Shown here piece after piece: positions 44,796 through 54,504 of a stretch of 58,635 nt of DNA. The DNA comes from CAXTEJ01 sp964243295 (lineage in GTDB: Bacteria > Actinomycetota > Actinomycetes > Actinomycetales > Angustibacteraceae): contig CAXTEJ010000020.1 of the NCBI GenBank assembly GCA_964243295.1, positions 1 through 58,635 on the forward strand. Direction: 5' to 3'. Numbering within the stretch: position 1 is the first letter of the stretch; every line of letters begins with the position of its first letter. The position numbers and the translations under genes are program-made. Under the pieces are notes generated by a model. That model worked only from the letters and a program-made list of their open reading frames with translations. It ran no database searches and had not been told where the DNA came from.

Positions 44796-45812
44796 TCAGT
44801 CGCGGGCTCGGCGGGCGGCGCCGATGGCGAGCACGGCCTTCTCGACGGCGTAGACCGGGTCACCGGCGCGGCGGCCGCGGATCGGCAGCCCGCCCTTGAC
44901 CGCGAGGTCGGCCGCGGCGACCGCCTCGATCGCCTCGCCGAGGCCGTGGCCTGACCAGCCACGCAGCTGCTTGCGTGCCCTGTCGACCTGCCAAGGCGCC
45001 ATCGACAGCTCGCGGGCGATGTCGGCGGCGCGGGCCGAACCGGTCGCCGACACCTTCGCCAGCGAGCGCAGGTTCATCGCGAGCACCGCCACGATGGGCA
45101 CGGGGTCGACGCCGGACGCCAGCGCGTGCCGCAGCATCGCCAGCGCCTGGTCGGTCTGGCCGCCGATGGCGGCGTCCGCCACCTTGAAACCCGTCGCCTC
45201 GACCCGGCCGCCGTAGTAGCGCTCGACCACGGTGTCGTCGACGGTCGGGGCGTCGGCGGCCCGGCCGCCGACGGCGACGGTGTCGGCCATGAGCTGGCCG
45301 CAGGCGCTCGCGAGCTCGCGCAGGTCCTGGCCGACCGCCTCGACCAGCGCGCGGACCGCCTCGGGTGTCACCTTGCGCCCGGCCGCGCGGAACTCCCGGG
45401 TGACGAACTCGGACTTCTCGATGTCGGACTTCACCTGCGCGCAGGTGTGCACCACGGCGCCGGCCGCCTTCGCCGCGTCGAGCAGTCCCTTGCCGCGGCT
45501 GCCGCCGCGGTGGCGCAGCACGAGCGTCACCCCCGGCTCACCCGCTCCCACGAGCGCCTTGGCGTCGGTGACCAGGTCGTCGTCGGCGTCCTCGAGCGCT
45601 CGCAGCACCACGACCTTGGACTCCCCGAACAGCGACGGGCTGGTGTGCACCGCGAGGTCGCCGCGCTCGTAGCGGTCGGGTGTGACGTCGACCAGCTGGA
45701 CGTCGGCGTCGACCTCGCGCGTAGACCGCACCACGGCAGCAACCGCCCGCTCGGCCAGCAGCTCCTCGGGCCCGGTGACCAGGTGCAGCAGCGCGGGGGC
45801 GTCGGTGCTCAT
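44796..45812 (-). CDS. holA: DNA polymerase III delta subunit
   Basis: Clamp-loader subunit that opens the beta clamp. 338 residues starting MSTDAPALLHLVTGPEELLAERA. Family patterns include SLFGESKVVVLRALEDAD, DLRELASACGQLMADT and the C-terminal helical domain with WQVDRARKQLRGWS. It lies downstream of comEC in the same direction, a common order. Confidence 0.92.
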   Translation of the reverse strand: MSTDAPALLHLVTGPEELLAERAVAAVVRSTREVDADVQLVDVTPDRYERGDLAVHTSPSLFGESKVVVLRALEDADDDLVTDAKALVGAGEPGVTLVLRHRGGSRGKGLLDAAKAAGAVVHTCAQVKSDIEKSEFVTREFRAAGRKVTPEAVRALVEAVGQDLRELASACGQLMADTVAVGGRAADAPTVDDTVVERYYGGRVEATGFKVADAAIGGQTDQALAMLRHALASGVDPVPIVAVLAMNLRSLAKVSATGSARAADIARELSMAPWQVDRARKQLRGWSGHGLGEAIEAVAAADLAVKGGLPIRGRRAGDPVYAVEKAVLAIGAARRARD

Positions 45813-45948
45813 GGCGAGGACGCTACCCGTCACCGCTGACACCGAGCGGCCACCTGGACGCGTGCCGCCGGCTCGCGCAGGACGCGCGAGACCCACGGGT
45901 GTCCCGGTCCAGCCTCCTCGCCCGCTCGGGCGGGACGGCGTCCCGGCT

Positions 45949-48531
45949 TCAGTCGCCGCGACCGCTGGGCACCACCGGGGCGTGGTCGCGCGGACCCGAC
46001 GCGGCGAGCGACAACCCGTCGCCGTCGCGCACCACGGCCAGATCCCCCGACAGGTCCGTGCGCGCCACCGAAGCGCCCGCCGCCGCCAGCAGCTGCAGCG
46101 TCTGCGGAGCCGGGTGGCCGTAGTCGTTGTCCACCCCGACGCTGATGAGCGCCAGTCGCGGGTGCAGCTGGGCGAGCAGCGCGGGGTCCTGCTTGGCGGA
46201 CCCGTGGTGGGCCACCTTCAGGACGTCGACGGCTCCCCCCGAGGCGGTGCCGCGCAGCGCGAGCGCGACGGCCCTGGCCGCCGCGGGCTCGATGTCGCCG
46301 GCGAGCAGCAGCCGCACCCCGTCGACGTGCGCGTCGAGCACCACGCTGGCGTTGTTGGGCACCGACCCGTCCTGGAGCACCCGCGCCGGCCACACGACGT
46401 CCAGCACCAGCTCGTCGAGCGTGAGAAGCTCACCCGCCCGGACGGCGCGCACCGGCACAGCTGCTCTCGCGGCCCACGCCCGCACCTGGTCGGCCGCCTC
46501 GGGGGGCTCGTCGACCGGTGTGACCAGCACGGCGCCGACCTCGCGGCCGTCGAGCACGCCGGGGAGGCCGTCGACGTGGTCGGCGTGGAAGTGGGTGAGG
46601 ACCACGGCGTCCAGCCGTGTCACCCCCAGCCGGCGCAGGCACCCGTCGACGTCCTCGGGGCTCGGCCCGGCGTCGACCAGCACGGTGCGCCCGCTGCCGG
46701 ACCGCAGCACGATCGCGTCGCCCTGCCCGACGTCGCACATCACGGCGAGCCAGCCGACCGGCGGCCACGCCGCCTCGCGTCCGGGCAGCGGGACGCCGGC
46801 CGCGAGCACCAGGACCAGCGCCGCCCCCAGTCGGGTGGGCCGGCGCCGTGCGGAGCGCAGCAGCGACGGCCCTGCCAGCACCGCTGCCAGCGTGACGGCC
46901 GCCAGCGCCCCGGCGCCGGCCGCGCCCCCGGGCCACGCCACCTGCGCGTGCGGCACGTCCGCGAACCGGCGGGCCGTCAGCGCGATGAGCGCGCACGGCC
47001 ACGACGCGGCGACCGCGAGCAGGTGTGCGAGCGCCGGCGACAGCAGCGAGGTGACGGCCGCGGCCAGCCCGAGCACCGTGGCGGGCGCTACCAGCGGGGC
47101 GACCAGCGCGTTGGCCGGCAGCGACACCAGGCTCACCTGCCCCGCGAGCAGCACGACGACCGGGCCGCAGACCGCCTGCGCGGCGAGCGGGATCGCGACC
47201 GCTGCCGCGAGGGGTGCCGGTAGCCACCGGCGCAACGACGCCGTCCACGGCCGTGCGAGCAGCAGCAGACCGAGGGTGGCGAGCACCGAGAGCGCGAACC
47301 CGTACGACCGCGCCAGCCACGGGTCGGCGACGAGCAGCCCGATCACGGCCACGCTGAGCGCCGGCACACCCGCGCGGCGCCGCGAGCCCGCCGCTGCGAG
47401 CAGCCCCACGGCACCCATCACCGCGGCCCGCAGCACGCTGGGCTCAGGCCGTGCCAAGACCACGAAGCAGCCCAGCACCACTCCCGCCACGACCAGCCTG
47501 ACCCGGCGCCCCAGGCCGGCACCTCCCGCGAGCGCCAGCGCCAGCACGCACACGATCGTGACGTTGGTGCCCGACACGGCGGACAGGTGCGTCAGACCGG
47601 TTGCCTTCATGTCGGCGACCAGGTCGGCGCTCTGCAGCGACGTGTCACCGACCACCAGTCCCGGCAGCAGCCCTCGTGGGTCGGGCGCCACCCCCTCGAC
47701 GGCCGCGCGGAGCCCGGCGCGCAGCCGCTCGGCACCGCGCGCGACGGCTGGCGGTGGTGCGAGCCGGTCCGGTGGCCCGCGGGCGTCGAGCGTGGCCACG
47801 ACGTCGTCCCCGGGACGCGCCGGCGCGAGGCGACCCGTCACGGCGACGCGCTCGCCCCAGCGCAGCGGCAACCAGCGGGGATCGGCGAACACGAGCAGGC
47901 GGCTGCGGACGCGGGCGCGCTCGCCGCGGCCGTCGACCGACCGCACCGACAGCCGCACCAGCACCGCGGGCTCCTCGCCTGCCCTCATGGGCTCGAGCTG
48001 GCGCGGATCGGACGCGACCGTCCCCTCCACCCGGACGACGGCACCGCGGTCGGCGAGCCCCCGCACCGGCCCCGCGTCACGCACCCGCGTTTGCAGCGCA
48101 CCGGCGGCGAGCACCAGCCCCACGGCGACCATCACGAGGGCGAGCTGCAGCACGCCGGCGGCACCGCTGCCGGCAAAGCCGGTGGCCAGATGCGACCTCC
48201 CGCCGTGACACCACCGCAGGGTCGCGACGGCGACGCCCAGCAGCAGCACCGCGACGACGAGCCGCACCCCGACCCCCGTGCCGAGCGTCAGCCCGGTGGC
48301 AGCCCAGGCGGCCAGCGCCGCGGGGAGCAGCCGCAGGTCGGGGCCGGCGTCCGACACGGCACCGTCGGTGCCGTCGAGGCCGCGGTCGATGTCGTCGACC
48401 CGGTCGGCGCGGTCGGCGCGGTCGGCCCGGTCGGCCCGGTCAGTGCTGCCACGACCGCGGTCGGCGCGGCGCGCAGCGTGGCCCTCGTGCGGGCGCCCCT
48501 GCGGGCGCAGCCCACGGTCACGACGTGTCAC
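45949..48531 (-). CDS. comEC: ComEC/Rec2 DNA-uptake channel protein
   Basis: Polytopic membrane protein of 860 residues that carries single-stranded DNA across the membrane. It has the DUF4131-type N-terminal region, the Competence domain with THLSAVSGTNVTIVCVLALALA, many hydrophobic helices, and a C-terminal metallo-beta-lactamase-like nuclease domain (DVGQGDAIVLRS and HFHADHVDGLPGVL). The GTG start overlaps the comEA stop as GTGA. Near the N-terminus is a run of ADR/TDR tripeptides encoded by 9-base repeats (about 48400-48445). Confidence 0.93.
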   Translation of the reverse strand: MTRRDRGLRPQGRPHEGHAARRADRGRGSTDRADRADRADRADRVDDIDRGLDGTDGAVSDAGPDLRLLPAALAAWAATGLTLGTGVGVRLVVAVLLLGVAVATLRWCHGGRSHLATGFAGSGAAGVLQLALVMVAVGLVLAAGALQTRVRDAGPVRGLADRGAVVRVEGTVASDPRQLEPMRAGEEPAVLVRLSVRSVDGRGERARVRSRLLVFADPRWLPLRWGERVAVTGRLAPARPGDDVVATLDARGPPDRLAPPPAVARGAERLRAGLRAAVEGVAPDPRGLLPGLVVGDTSLQSADLVADMKATGLTHLSAVSGTNVTIVCVLALALAGGAGLGRRVRLVVAGVVLGCFVVLARPEPSVLRAAVMGAVGLLAAAGSRRRAGVPALSVAVIGLLVADPWLARSYGFALSVLATLGLLLLARPWTASLRRWLPAPLAAAVAIPLAAQAVCGPVVVLLAGQVSLVSLPANALVAPLVAPATVLGLAAAVTSLLSPALAHLLAVAASWPCALIALTARRFADVPHAQVAWPGGAAGAGALAAVTLAAVLAGPSLLRSARRRPTRLGAALVLVLAAGVPLPGREAAWPPVGWLAVMCDVGQGDAIVLRSGSGRTVLVDAGPSPEDVDGCLRRLGVTRLDAVVLTHFHADHVDGLPGVLDGREVGAVLVTPVDEPPEAADQVRAWAARAAVPVRAVRAGELLTLDELVLDVVWPARVLQDGSVPNNASVVLDAHVDGVRLLLAGDIEPAAARAVALALRGTASGGAVDVLKVAHHGSAKQDPALLAQLHPRLALISVGVDNDYGHPAPQTLQLLAAAGASVARTDLSGDLAVVRDGDGLSLAASGPRDHAPVVPSGRGD

Positions 48532-49511
48532 ACGCGGACCCGGGCCCGCAGGCCCGTGAGGACGGCGTCGCCGATGCCGCTGACCTCCGACAGCTCGTCG
48601 ACGCTGGAGAAGCGGCCGTTGGCGTCGCGCCAGTCCAGGATGCGTTGGGCGAGAACGGGTCCGACGCCCGGCAGCGAGTCGAGCTCGCCGGCTGTCGCGG
48701 TGTTGAGGTCGACGACCGAGCCCGCGGTCGCCGTACCGGAGGCGCTGGACGCGGCGGGACCCACGGGCCCACCCGGCGGCAGGGTCTGCCCCGCCTTCGG
48801 CACGACGAGCTGCTCGCCGTCGCCGAGGACGCGTGCGAGGTTGACCTGGGCGAGGTCGGCCCCGCGCACGGCGCCGCCGGCGGCGGCGACGGCCTCGTGC
48901 ACCCGCGACCCGGCCGGCAGCTCGACCACGCCGGGCCGGCGCACCTGCCCCACGACGTCGACCACGACCGTGCCCGTCGGCGTGCCGCCGGCGGAGGCCG
49001 CCGCGGTGGCCGCAGCCCCGCCGGACGGCCGCACCGACGGGGTCGTGGCACCACCTGGCAGCGGGCCTGCCGTGGTGGGGGGCCCGGCTGACCCTGCCGC
49101 CGTGGCGGAACGGGCCACGAGCGAGGACGTCGGCACCACCGGTTCGGGCACCGACTGGCGCTGCACCAGCGCCGCGCGCAGGCCCAGGGTCGCCACCACG
49201 ACGACGGCCAGCACCAGCACCCCGAGGACGGCGCGGGGTGTGACGCCCCACCGGGCGGCCACGGCCGCCAGCGCGTCCGCGCCCCTCGACCCGGGCGACA
49301 GGCGCGTCGCCGCAGCCGGCTGCAGCCCGGCTCGCACGTCGCGCCGTGAGGCGGACGGGGGCGGGCCGTCACCGCCCCAGCGGTCCGGGTCGGGATCGAG
49401 GTCGCCCCCGGGGTCGTCGTCGAGCTCGTCATCCAGGTCGTGCCGACCCTCCCGCCCGTCGGCGCGCAAGGTCCGCCGGGTCTGCGGCCGGGCAGGTGGT
49501 CGATTCGCCAT
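48528..49511 (-). CDS. comEA: ComEA DNA-binding competence protein
   Basis: Membrane-anchored DNA receptor feeding ComEC. 327 residues: a long acidic, disordered cytosolic N-terminus (DLDDELDDDPGGDLDPDPD), a transmembrane helix at about 93-113, a Pro/Ala/Thr-rich stalk, a SLBB domain (VVVDVVGQVRRPGVVELPAGSRV) and a C-terminal pair of helix-hairpin-helix motifs (LNTATAGELDSLPGVGPVLAQRILDWR). ATG at 49511. Confidence 0.92.
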   Translation of the reverse strand: MANRPPARPQTRRTLRADGREGRHDLDDELDDDPGGDLDPDPDRWGGDGPPPSASRRDVRAGLQPAAATRLSPGSRGADALAAVAARWGVTPRAVLGVLVLAVVVVATLGLRAALVQRQSVPEPVVPTSSLVARSATAAGSAGPPTTAGPLPGGATTPSVRPSGGAAATAAASAGGTPTGTVVVDVVGQVRRPGVVELPAGSRVHEAVAAAGGAVRGADLAQVNLARVLGDGEQLVVPKAGQTLPPGGPVGPAASSASGTATAGSVVDLNTATAGELDSLPGVGPVLAQRILDWRDANGRFSSVDELSEVSGIGDAVLTGLRARVRV

Positions 49512-49627
49512 GACGCAGGACGCTAGGCACCGGCGCGACCTGCGCCATCGCGCAGCCGGGCCGCTGTGGACGGTGGGACGGACCGCCGTCCCTGTGGACG
49601 GCCGCGACGGCGCCGGACACGCCGCGC

Positions 49628-52507
49628 CTACGCAGGGACGACGTTGACCAGCCTGGGAGCGCGGACGACCACGGTGCGGACCTCGCGTCCGGCCAGTGCA
49701 GCGACGACCTTCTCGCTGCCCAGCGCCAGCGCGCGCAGTTCGTCGTCGGCGATGCCCGCCGGCACCTCGAGACGGTCGCGCACCTTGCCCTGCACCTGCA
49801 GGACGCAGGTGACGGTGTCGTCGACCAGCAGCGCCGGGTCGGCGACGGGGAACGCCTCGTGGGCCAGGCTGCCGTCGTGGCCCAGGCGTCGCCACAGCTC
49901 CTCGGCCAGGTGCGGTGCCAGCGGGGCAGTCATGAGCACCAGCGGCTCCGCCAGCTCACGTGGCACCGCGTCCAGCTTGGTGAGCGCGTTGTTCAGCTCG
50001 ATCAGCTTGGCCGCCGCGGTGTTGAAGCGCAGGTCGGCGTAGTCACGGCGCACGCCGTCGACGGTGCGGTGCAGCAGCCGCGACGAGGCCAGGTCGGCGG
50101 CATCCTCGCTGATCCGCAGCTCACCGGTCGACTCGTCGATGACGTTGCGCCACAACCGTTGCAGGAAGCGCAGCGAGCCGACGACCGCCCGTGTCTCCCA
50201 CGGCCGCGACACGTCGAGCGGGCCCATCGACATCTCGTAGACGCGGAACGTGTCAGCGCCGTAGGCGTCGTACATCTCGTCGGGCGTGACCACGTTCTTC
50301 AGCGACTTGCCCATCTTCCCGTACTCACGGGAGACGGGCGCCCCGTCGTACGTCCACGTGCCCTCTGGACCCTCGAGGACGTCGGCAGCGGGGACGGTCT
50401 GCCCACGGGCGTCACGGAACGCGTACGCCTGGACGTAGCCCTGGTTGAACAGCCGCCGGAACGGCTCCTCGCTCGACACGTGGCCCAGGTCGAACAGGAC
50501 CTTGTGCCAGAAGCGCGCGTACAGCAGGTGCAGCACCGCGTGCTCGACGCCGCCGACGTACAGGTCGACGCCGCCGGTGCTGCCCTCGCGTCGCGGCCCC
50601 ATCCAGTAGCGCTCGTTCGCGGCGTCGACGAACCGGTCGGAGTTCGCCGGGTCGAGGTAGCGCAGCTCGTACCAGCACGAGCCCGCCCACTGCGGCATGA
50701 CGTTCAGCTCGCGACGGTAGGTCTTCAGCCCGTCCCCCAGGTCGAGCTCGACGGTGGCCCAGTCGGTGGCGCCCGACAGCGGCGGCATCGGGTCGCTGAC
50801 GGCGTCGTCGGGGTCGAGGCTCTGCGGCCGGTAGTTCTCGACGTCGGGCAGCTCGACGGGCAGCATCGACTCGGGCAGCGCTCGCGGGGCGCCGTCCTCG
50901 TCGAAGACGATGGGGAACGGCTCACCCCAGTACCGCTGCCGGCTGAACAGCCAGTCACGCAGCCGGTAGGTGACTGTTGACTCGCCAAAGCCCTTGCGCT
51001 GCAACCACTCCACGATCTGCTGCTTGGCGTCGGCGACGCCCAGGCCGTCCAGCGAGATCTCGTCGTTGTTGGAGTTCACCGCGGGCCCGTCACCGGTGAA
51101 GGCCTCGCCCTCCCACCCCTCGGGCGGCTGCACGGTGCGCACGACGTCCAGCTCGTACGCCGACGCGAACGCCCAGTCGCGCTCGTCCTGCGCGGGCACG
51201 GCCATGATGGCGCCGGTGCCGTACCCCATCAGCACGTAGTCGGCGACGAACACCGGGATCGGCTGGCCCGTCACGGGATTGGTCGCGTACGCGCCGGTGA
51301 AGACACCGGTCTTGTCGCGGCCCTCGGACTGCCGCTCGAGGTCGGTCTTGGCCGCGGCCAGCTCGCGGTAGGCGGCCACGGCGGACGTCGGGTCGCCGGC
51401 TCCCGCCGTCCACATCGGCTTCGTGCCCTCGGGCCACGAGCCCGGCACCAGCTCGTCCACCAGGGGGTGCTCGGGCGCCAGCACCATGAACGTGGCGCCG
51501 AACAACGTGTCGGGCCGCGTGCTGAAGACCGTCAGGTCGCCGCGCTCGGTCGCGAACCGCACCGTGGCGCCGACGCTGCGCCCGATCCAGTTGCGCTGCA
51601 TGAGCTTCACGGCGTCCGGCCAGTCCAGCCGGTCCAGGTCGGCCAGCAGCCGGTCGCCGTACGCGGTGATGCGCATCTTCCACTGCTTGAGGTTGCGCTT
51701 GAACACCGGGAAGTTGCCGATGTCGCTGCGGCCGTCAGCCGTGACCTCCTCGTTGGCCAGCACGGTGCCCAGCCCCGGGCACCAGTTGACCAGCGCGTCC
51801 GAGAGGTAGGCCAGGCGGTGCTCGTCGACCACCCGTCGCTGCTCGGACGCCGGCAGCGCGCTCCACGTGCCGCCCCCGGGGACGGGCCGCTGACCCGATG
51901 CCAGCTCGGCGACCAGCTCGTCGACGTGGCGGGCACGGCCGCGGCCGCCGTCCGCCTCGGTGTCGAACCACGCGTCGTACACCTGCAGGAAGACCCACTG
52001 CGTCCAGCGGTAGAAACCGACGTCGGTCGTCGCGGGCGAGCGGCGAGGGTCGTGCGCCAGCCCCAGGCGCCGCAGCTGGCGGCGCATGGTGGCGACGTTG
52101 GCCTCGGTGGTGGCCCGCGGGTGCTGCCCGGTCTGCACGGCGTACTGCTCGGCCGGCAGCCCGAAGGCGTCGTAGCCCAGCGCGTGCAGCACGTTGCGCC
52201 CACACATGCGCTGGAACCGGCCGTAGACGTCCGTGGCGATGTAGCCCAGCGGGTGGCCGACGTGCAGCCCCGCGCCACTGGGGTAGGGGAACATGTCGAG
52301 GATGTAGAGCTTCTCGCGCTCACCGACGCCCTCGGGGTCGGCCCACGGGCCGGCGGGGTTCGGGGCCTCGAAGGTGCCGTCGGTCTCCCACCGGTCCTGC
52401 CAGCGCTGCTCGATGTCGGCGGCCAGGGCCGCGGTGTAGCGGTGCGCCGGCTGGTCCGGTTGTGCCGTGGGAGGCTGCGCCGGCTGCTGGGTGCTCTGCT
52501 CGCTCAT
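49628..52507 (-). CDS. leuS: Leucyl-tRNA synthetase
   Basis: Class I synthetase, 959 residues. HIGH-type motif HVGHPLGY, editing domain (about 320-510), and KMSKS-type motif KMGKSLKN. The N-terminal 20 residues are Gln/Pro-rich. The start is the ATG at 52507; upstream in-frame codons lack features. No T-box or leader peptide was found in the 240 bases upstream. Confidence 0.95.
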   Translation of the reverse strand: MSEQSTQQPAQPPTAQPDQPAHRYTAALAADIEQRWQDRWETDGTFEAPNPAGPWADPEGVGEREKLYILDMFPYPSGAGLHVGHPLGYIATDVYGRFQRMCGRNVLHALGYDAFGLPAEQYAVQTGQHPRATTEANVATMRRQLRRLGLAHDPRRSPATTDVGFYRWTQWVFLQVYDAWFDTEADGGRGRARHVDELVAELASGQRPVPGGGTWSALPASEQRRVVDEHRLAYLSDALVNWCPGLGTVLANEEVTADGRSDIGNFPVFKRNLKQWKMRITAYGDRLLADLDRLDWPDAVKLMQRNWIGRSVGATVRFATERGDLTVFSTRPDTLFGATFMVLAPEHPLVDELVPGSWPEGTKPMWTAGAGDPTSAVAAYRELAAAKTDLERQSEGRDKTGVFTGAYATNPVTGQPIPVFVADYVLMGYGTGAIMAVPAQDERDWAFASAYELDVVRTVQPPEGWEGEAFTGDGPAVNSNNDEISLDGLGVADAKQQIVEWLQRKGFGESTVTYRLRDWLFSRQRYWGEPFPIVFDEDGAPRALPESMLPVELPDVENYRPQSLDPDDAVSDPMPPLSGATDWATVELDLGDGLKTYRRELNVMPQWAGSCWYELRYLDPANSDRFVDAANERYWMGPRREGSTGGVDLYVGGVEHAVLHLLYARFWHKVLFDLGHVSSEEPFRRLFNQGYVQAYAFRDARGQTVPAADVLEGPEGTWTYDGAPVSREYGKMGKSLKNVVTPDEMYDAYGADTFRVYEMSMGPLDVSRPWETRAVVGSLRFLQRLWRNVIDESTGELRISEDAADLASSRLLHRTVDGVRRDYADLRFNTAAAKLIELNNALTKLDAVPRELAEPLVLMTAPLAPHLAEELWRRLGHDGSLAHEAFPVADPALLVDDTVTCVLQVQGKVRDRLEVPAGIADDELRALALGSEKVVAALAGREVRTVVVRAPRLVNVVPA

Positions 52508-52748
52508 GGTCGTTCCCGTCCGGTCGCCCGGCGCGGGCGACGCGTGTCTCGCCTCGCGGGAGGCGGTGTGCTCGGTGGCCGGGCCGGCGCCCGGCGACAC
52601 CTCACGGGCGCGCAGGGCTTACGCCGCGCCGACACGGGGCCGTGCCCGGCCGGGCCGGCACCCGCGATGAGTCAGCGCGGCTGGCTAAGGAGCTGGTCGG
52701 CGCGCACGGGGCAAGGTTAGCGCAGCGCGGGACCGGGCACGGTTCGGC

Positions 52749-53723
52749 TCAGCCGGACCAGCCGTCCGCGCCTGGCGGCGGCGGCGCGATGGCGCGCGAG
52801 GCATCCGACGCGCCGGTGTCGCGGCGCAGCGCACGACGCACCTGCATGTCGCGTTCGGCCAGGTGCCGGACGGCGTCGAGCGGGTCGTCGTCCCACGGCT
52901 CGAGCAGGTAGCTGCCGGCGCTCACCCGCGGCTGCCACAGCCGCCGGTCGATCCCGCCGTGCTCGACGCAGTAGGCCCGGATGCGTCGCTCGATCTCCAC
53001 CGGGGGCAGGCCCGTGCCCGGCCCGACCAGGACGAACTCGTCATCGCCCCAGCGCGCCGCGACGTCCGTCGCCCGCGTCGTGCGCCGCAGCGCCTCGGCG
53101 ACGGTGAGCAGCACCTCGTCACCGCCGCTGCGACCCGCGACGTGGTTGACCGCACCGAGCCCGTCGACATCGAGGAAGACGCAGTAGACGGCGTCACCAC
53201 GACGACGCGCCGTCTCGAGGATCTGGCCAGCGAGCAGCTGCAGCCCGTGACGGTTGGCCAGCCCGGTCAGCGGGTCGGCGACAGCGACGTCCCGGGCGTG
53301 CGAGAGAGCCCGCGCGGTCTCGCGCCGCTGGTGCACCTGCCGCGTGCGGGTCAGCTCGGCGAGCACGAGCGCCGCCGCGACGGCCAGACCACTCGCGGCC
53401 CACAGCACCAGGCGGCCGGCGGCGGTGTGCGAGGCGCCCGGTCCCTCGGCGGGTGCGGTGCCCAGCACGCCGTGCAGCAGACCGGCGAGCCAGCCGGTGG
53501 CGCACACCATCGGCAGCGTCACGCGCAGCAACGACGACACGGGTGCCTCGGGCGCGCCGACACCGGCGAGCGCCGCCGCCAGCAGCAGCAGCACCGTCCA
53601 GGTGGCGTCAGCGGTCGCCGCGATGAGCAGGGCGCCGACCCCGGCGAGCGCCAGCGAGGCGACCGTCAGCCTGGTGTGACGGCCACCGGTCGCAGCCGAG
53701 GGCGTCGCACGCAGGATGATCAC
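52749..53723 (-). CDS. Membrane GGDEF-domain protein (diguanylate cyclase-like)
   Basis: 324 residues with the GTG at 53723 as start. About four hydrophobic helices span residues 18-125, then a coiled segment, then a GGDEF domain from about 147. ADPLTGLANRHG and FLDVDGLG are typical, but the signature reads WGDDEF (226-230 GDDEF) instead of GGDEF, and the usual FKxIND is AVNHVAG. Activity is therefore uncertain. It could sense membrane or external signals for cyclic di-GMP signalling. Confidence 0.85.
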   Translation of the reverse strand: MIILRATPSAATGGRHTRLTVASLALAGVGALLIAATADATWTVLLLLAAALAGVGAPEAPVSSLLRVTLPMVCATGWLAGLLHGVLGTAPAEGPGASHTAAGRLVLWAASGLAVAAALVLAELTRTRQVHQRRETARALSHARDVAVADPLTGLANRHGLQLLAGQILETARRRGDAVYCVFLDVDGLGAVNHVAGRSGGDEVLLTVAEALRRTTRATDVAARWGDDEFVLVGPGTGLPPVEIERRIRAYCVEHGGIDRRLWQPRVSAGSYLLEPWDDDPLDAVRHLAERDMQVRRALRRDTGASDASRAIAPPPPGADGWSG

Positions 53724-53810
53724 GCCCCAGTGTCGTGGCTGGCGGCTCCGGACGTGCGGTGATCTACAGACCCTCACCCGTCCAGCGGACGACGGACCCC
53801 CGGTAGGCGA

Positions 53811-54263
53811 TCAGATCTGGGCTGCCGCCGGGCGCTCGCGCTCCTCGACGACGACCTTGATCCGGCGCACGCTGCGCTCGAGGTCGGCGTCGACGTCCTG
53901 CGGGTCGCCGTGGTGCCAGCGCAGGCCGACCGTGACGGTGCACGAGGTGTCGGACACCGGCTCGACGCCGATGCTGCCGCCGTAGTCCTTCTCGCCCTTG
54001 CTGCCCCAGCGCAGCTCGCGGGCCGAGCTGTCGACCTCGAACGTCGCGGTGCCACCGACCTCGTGCGCGCCGTCGCCGTCCCCGTCGGACTGACCGTCGA
54101 CGTCGTCGGGCAGCGCGGCGGTCACCTCGACGTCGTGCTCGCCCGTACGACGGGCACCGGTCATGCGCGGCAGGTACTCGGGCAGGTTCTCCACGTCGGA
54201 GAGGTAGCTGAAGACGACGTCCGCCGGGAGGTCGACCACGGCGCTGCTCTGGTGCTCGGTCAT
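53811..54263 (-). CDS. SRPBCC (START-like) family protein
   Basis: 150 residues. The polyketide cyclase/dehydrase-like pattern SAVVDLPADVVFSYLSDVENLPEYLPRMTG opens the protein; the beta strands with TFEVDSSARELRWGSKG and CTVTVGLRWHHGDPQDV follow. It likely binds a hydrophobic ligand; the function is unknown. An acidic insertion (DGQSDGDGDGAHE) interrupts the middle. Confidence 0.82.
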   Translation of the reverse strand: MTEHQSSAVVDLPADVVFSYLSDVENLPEYLPRMTGARRTGEHDVEVTAALPDDVDGQSDGDGDGAHEVGGTATFEVDSSARELRWGSKGEKDYGGSIGVEPVSDTSCTVTVGLRWHHGDPQDVDADLERSVRRIKVVVEERERPAAAQI

Positions 54264-54338
54264 GTGCCCACTATCGCGGGCCGGGCGCGAAGGTCGCACC
54301 CCGAGAGGGACGAAGCGGTTCGCCCAGGGGCGAAAGAA

Positions 54339-54369
54339 GACGACGGCGTGCCTGCGGCACGCCGTCGTC
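54339..54369 (-). terminator. tRNA-Ala terminator
   Basis: A perfect 14-base stem (GACGACGGCGTGCC with its complement) and three-base loop lies six bases past the tRNA 3' end. On the minus strand it is followed by TTCTTTC, so it is a near-classical intrinsic terminator. Confidence 0.88.
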
Positions 54370-54372
54370 GTC

Positions 54373-54447
<75 letters not shown>

Positions 54448-54504
54448 GTCCTTTGAAGCGACCGCGAGTCTAGCCCGGCAGCGCTGCCCCGACCAAACCC
54501 GAGG

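Noticed and set aside
52508..52748. T-box or leader peptide before leuS
   Set aside because: No T-box sequence (AGGGTGGNACCGCG-like) and no Leu-rich short frame was found upstream of leuS.
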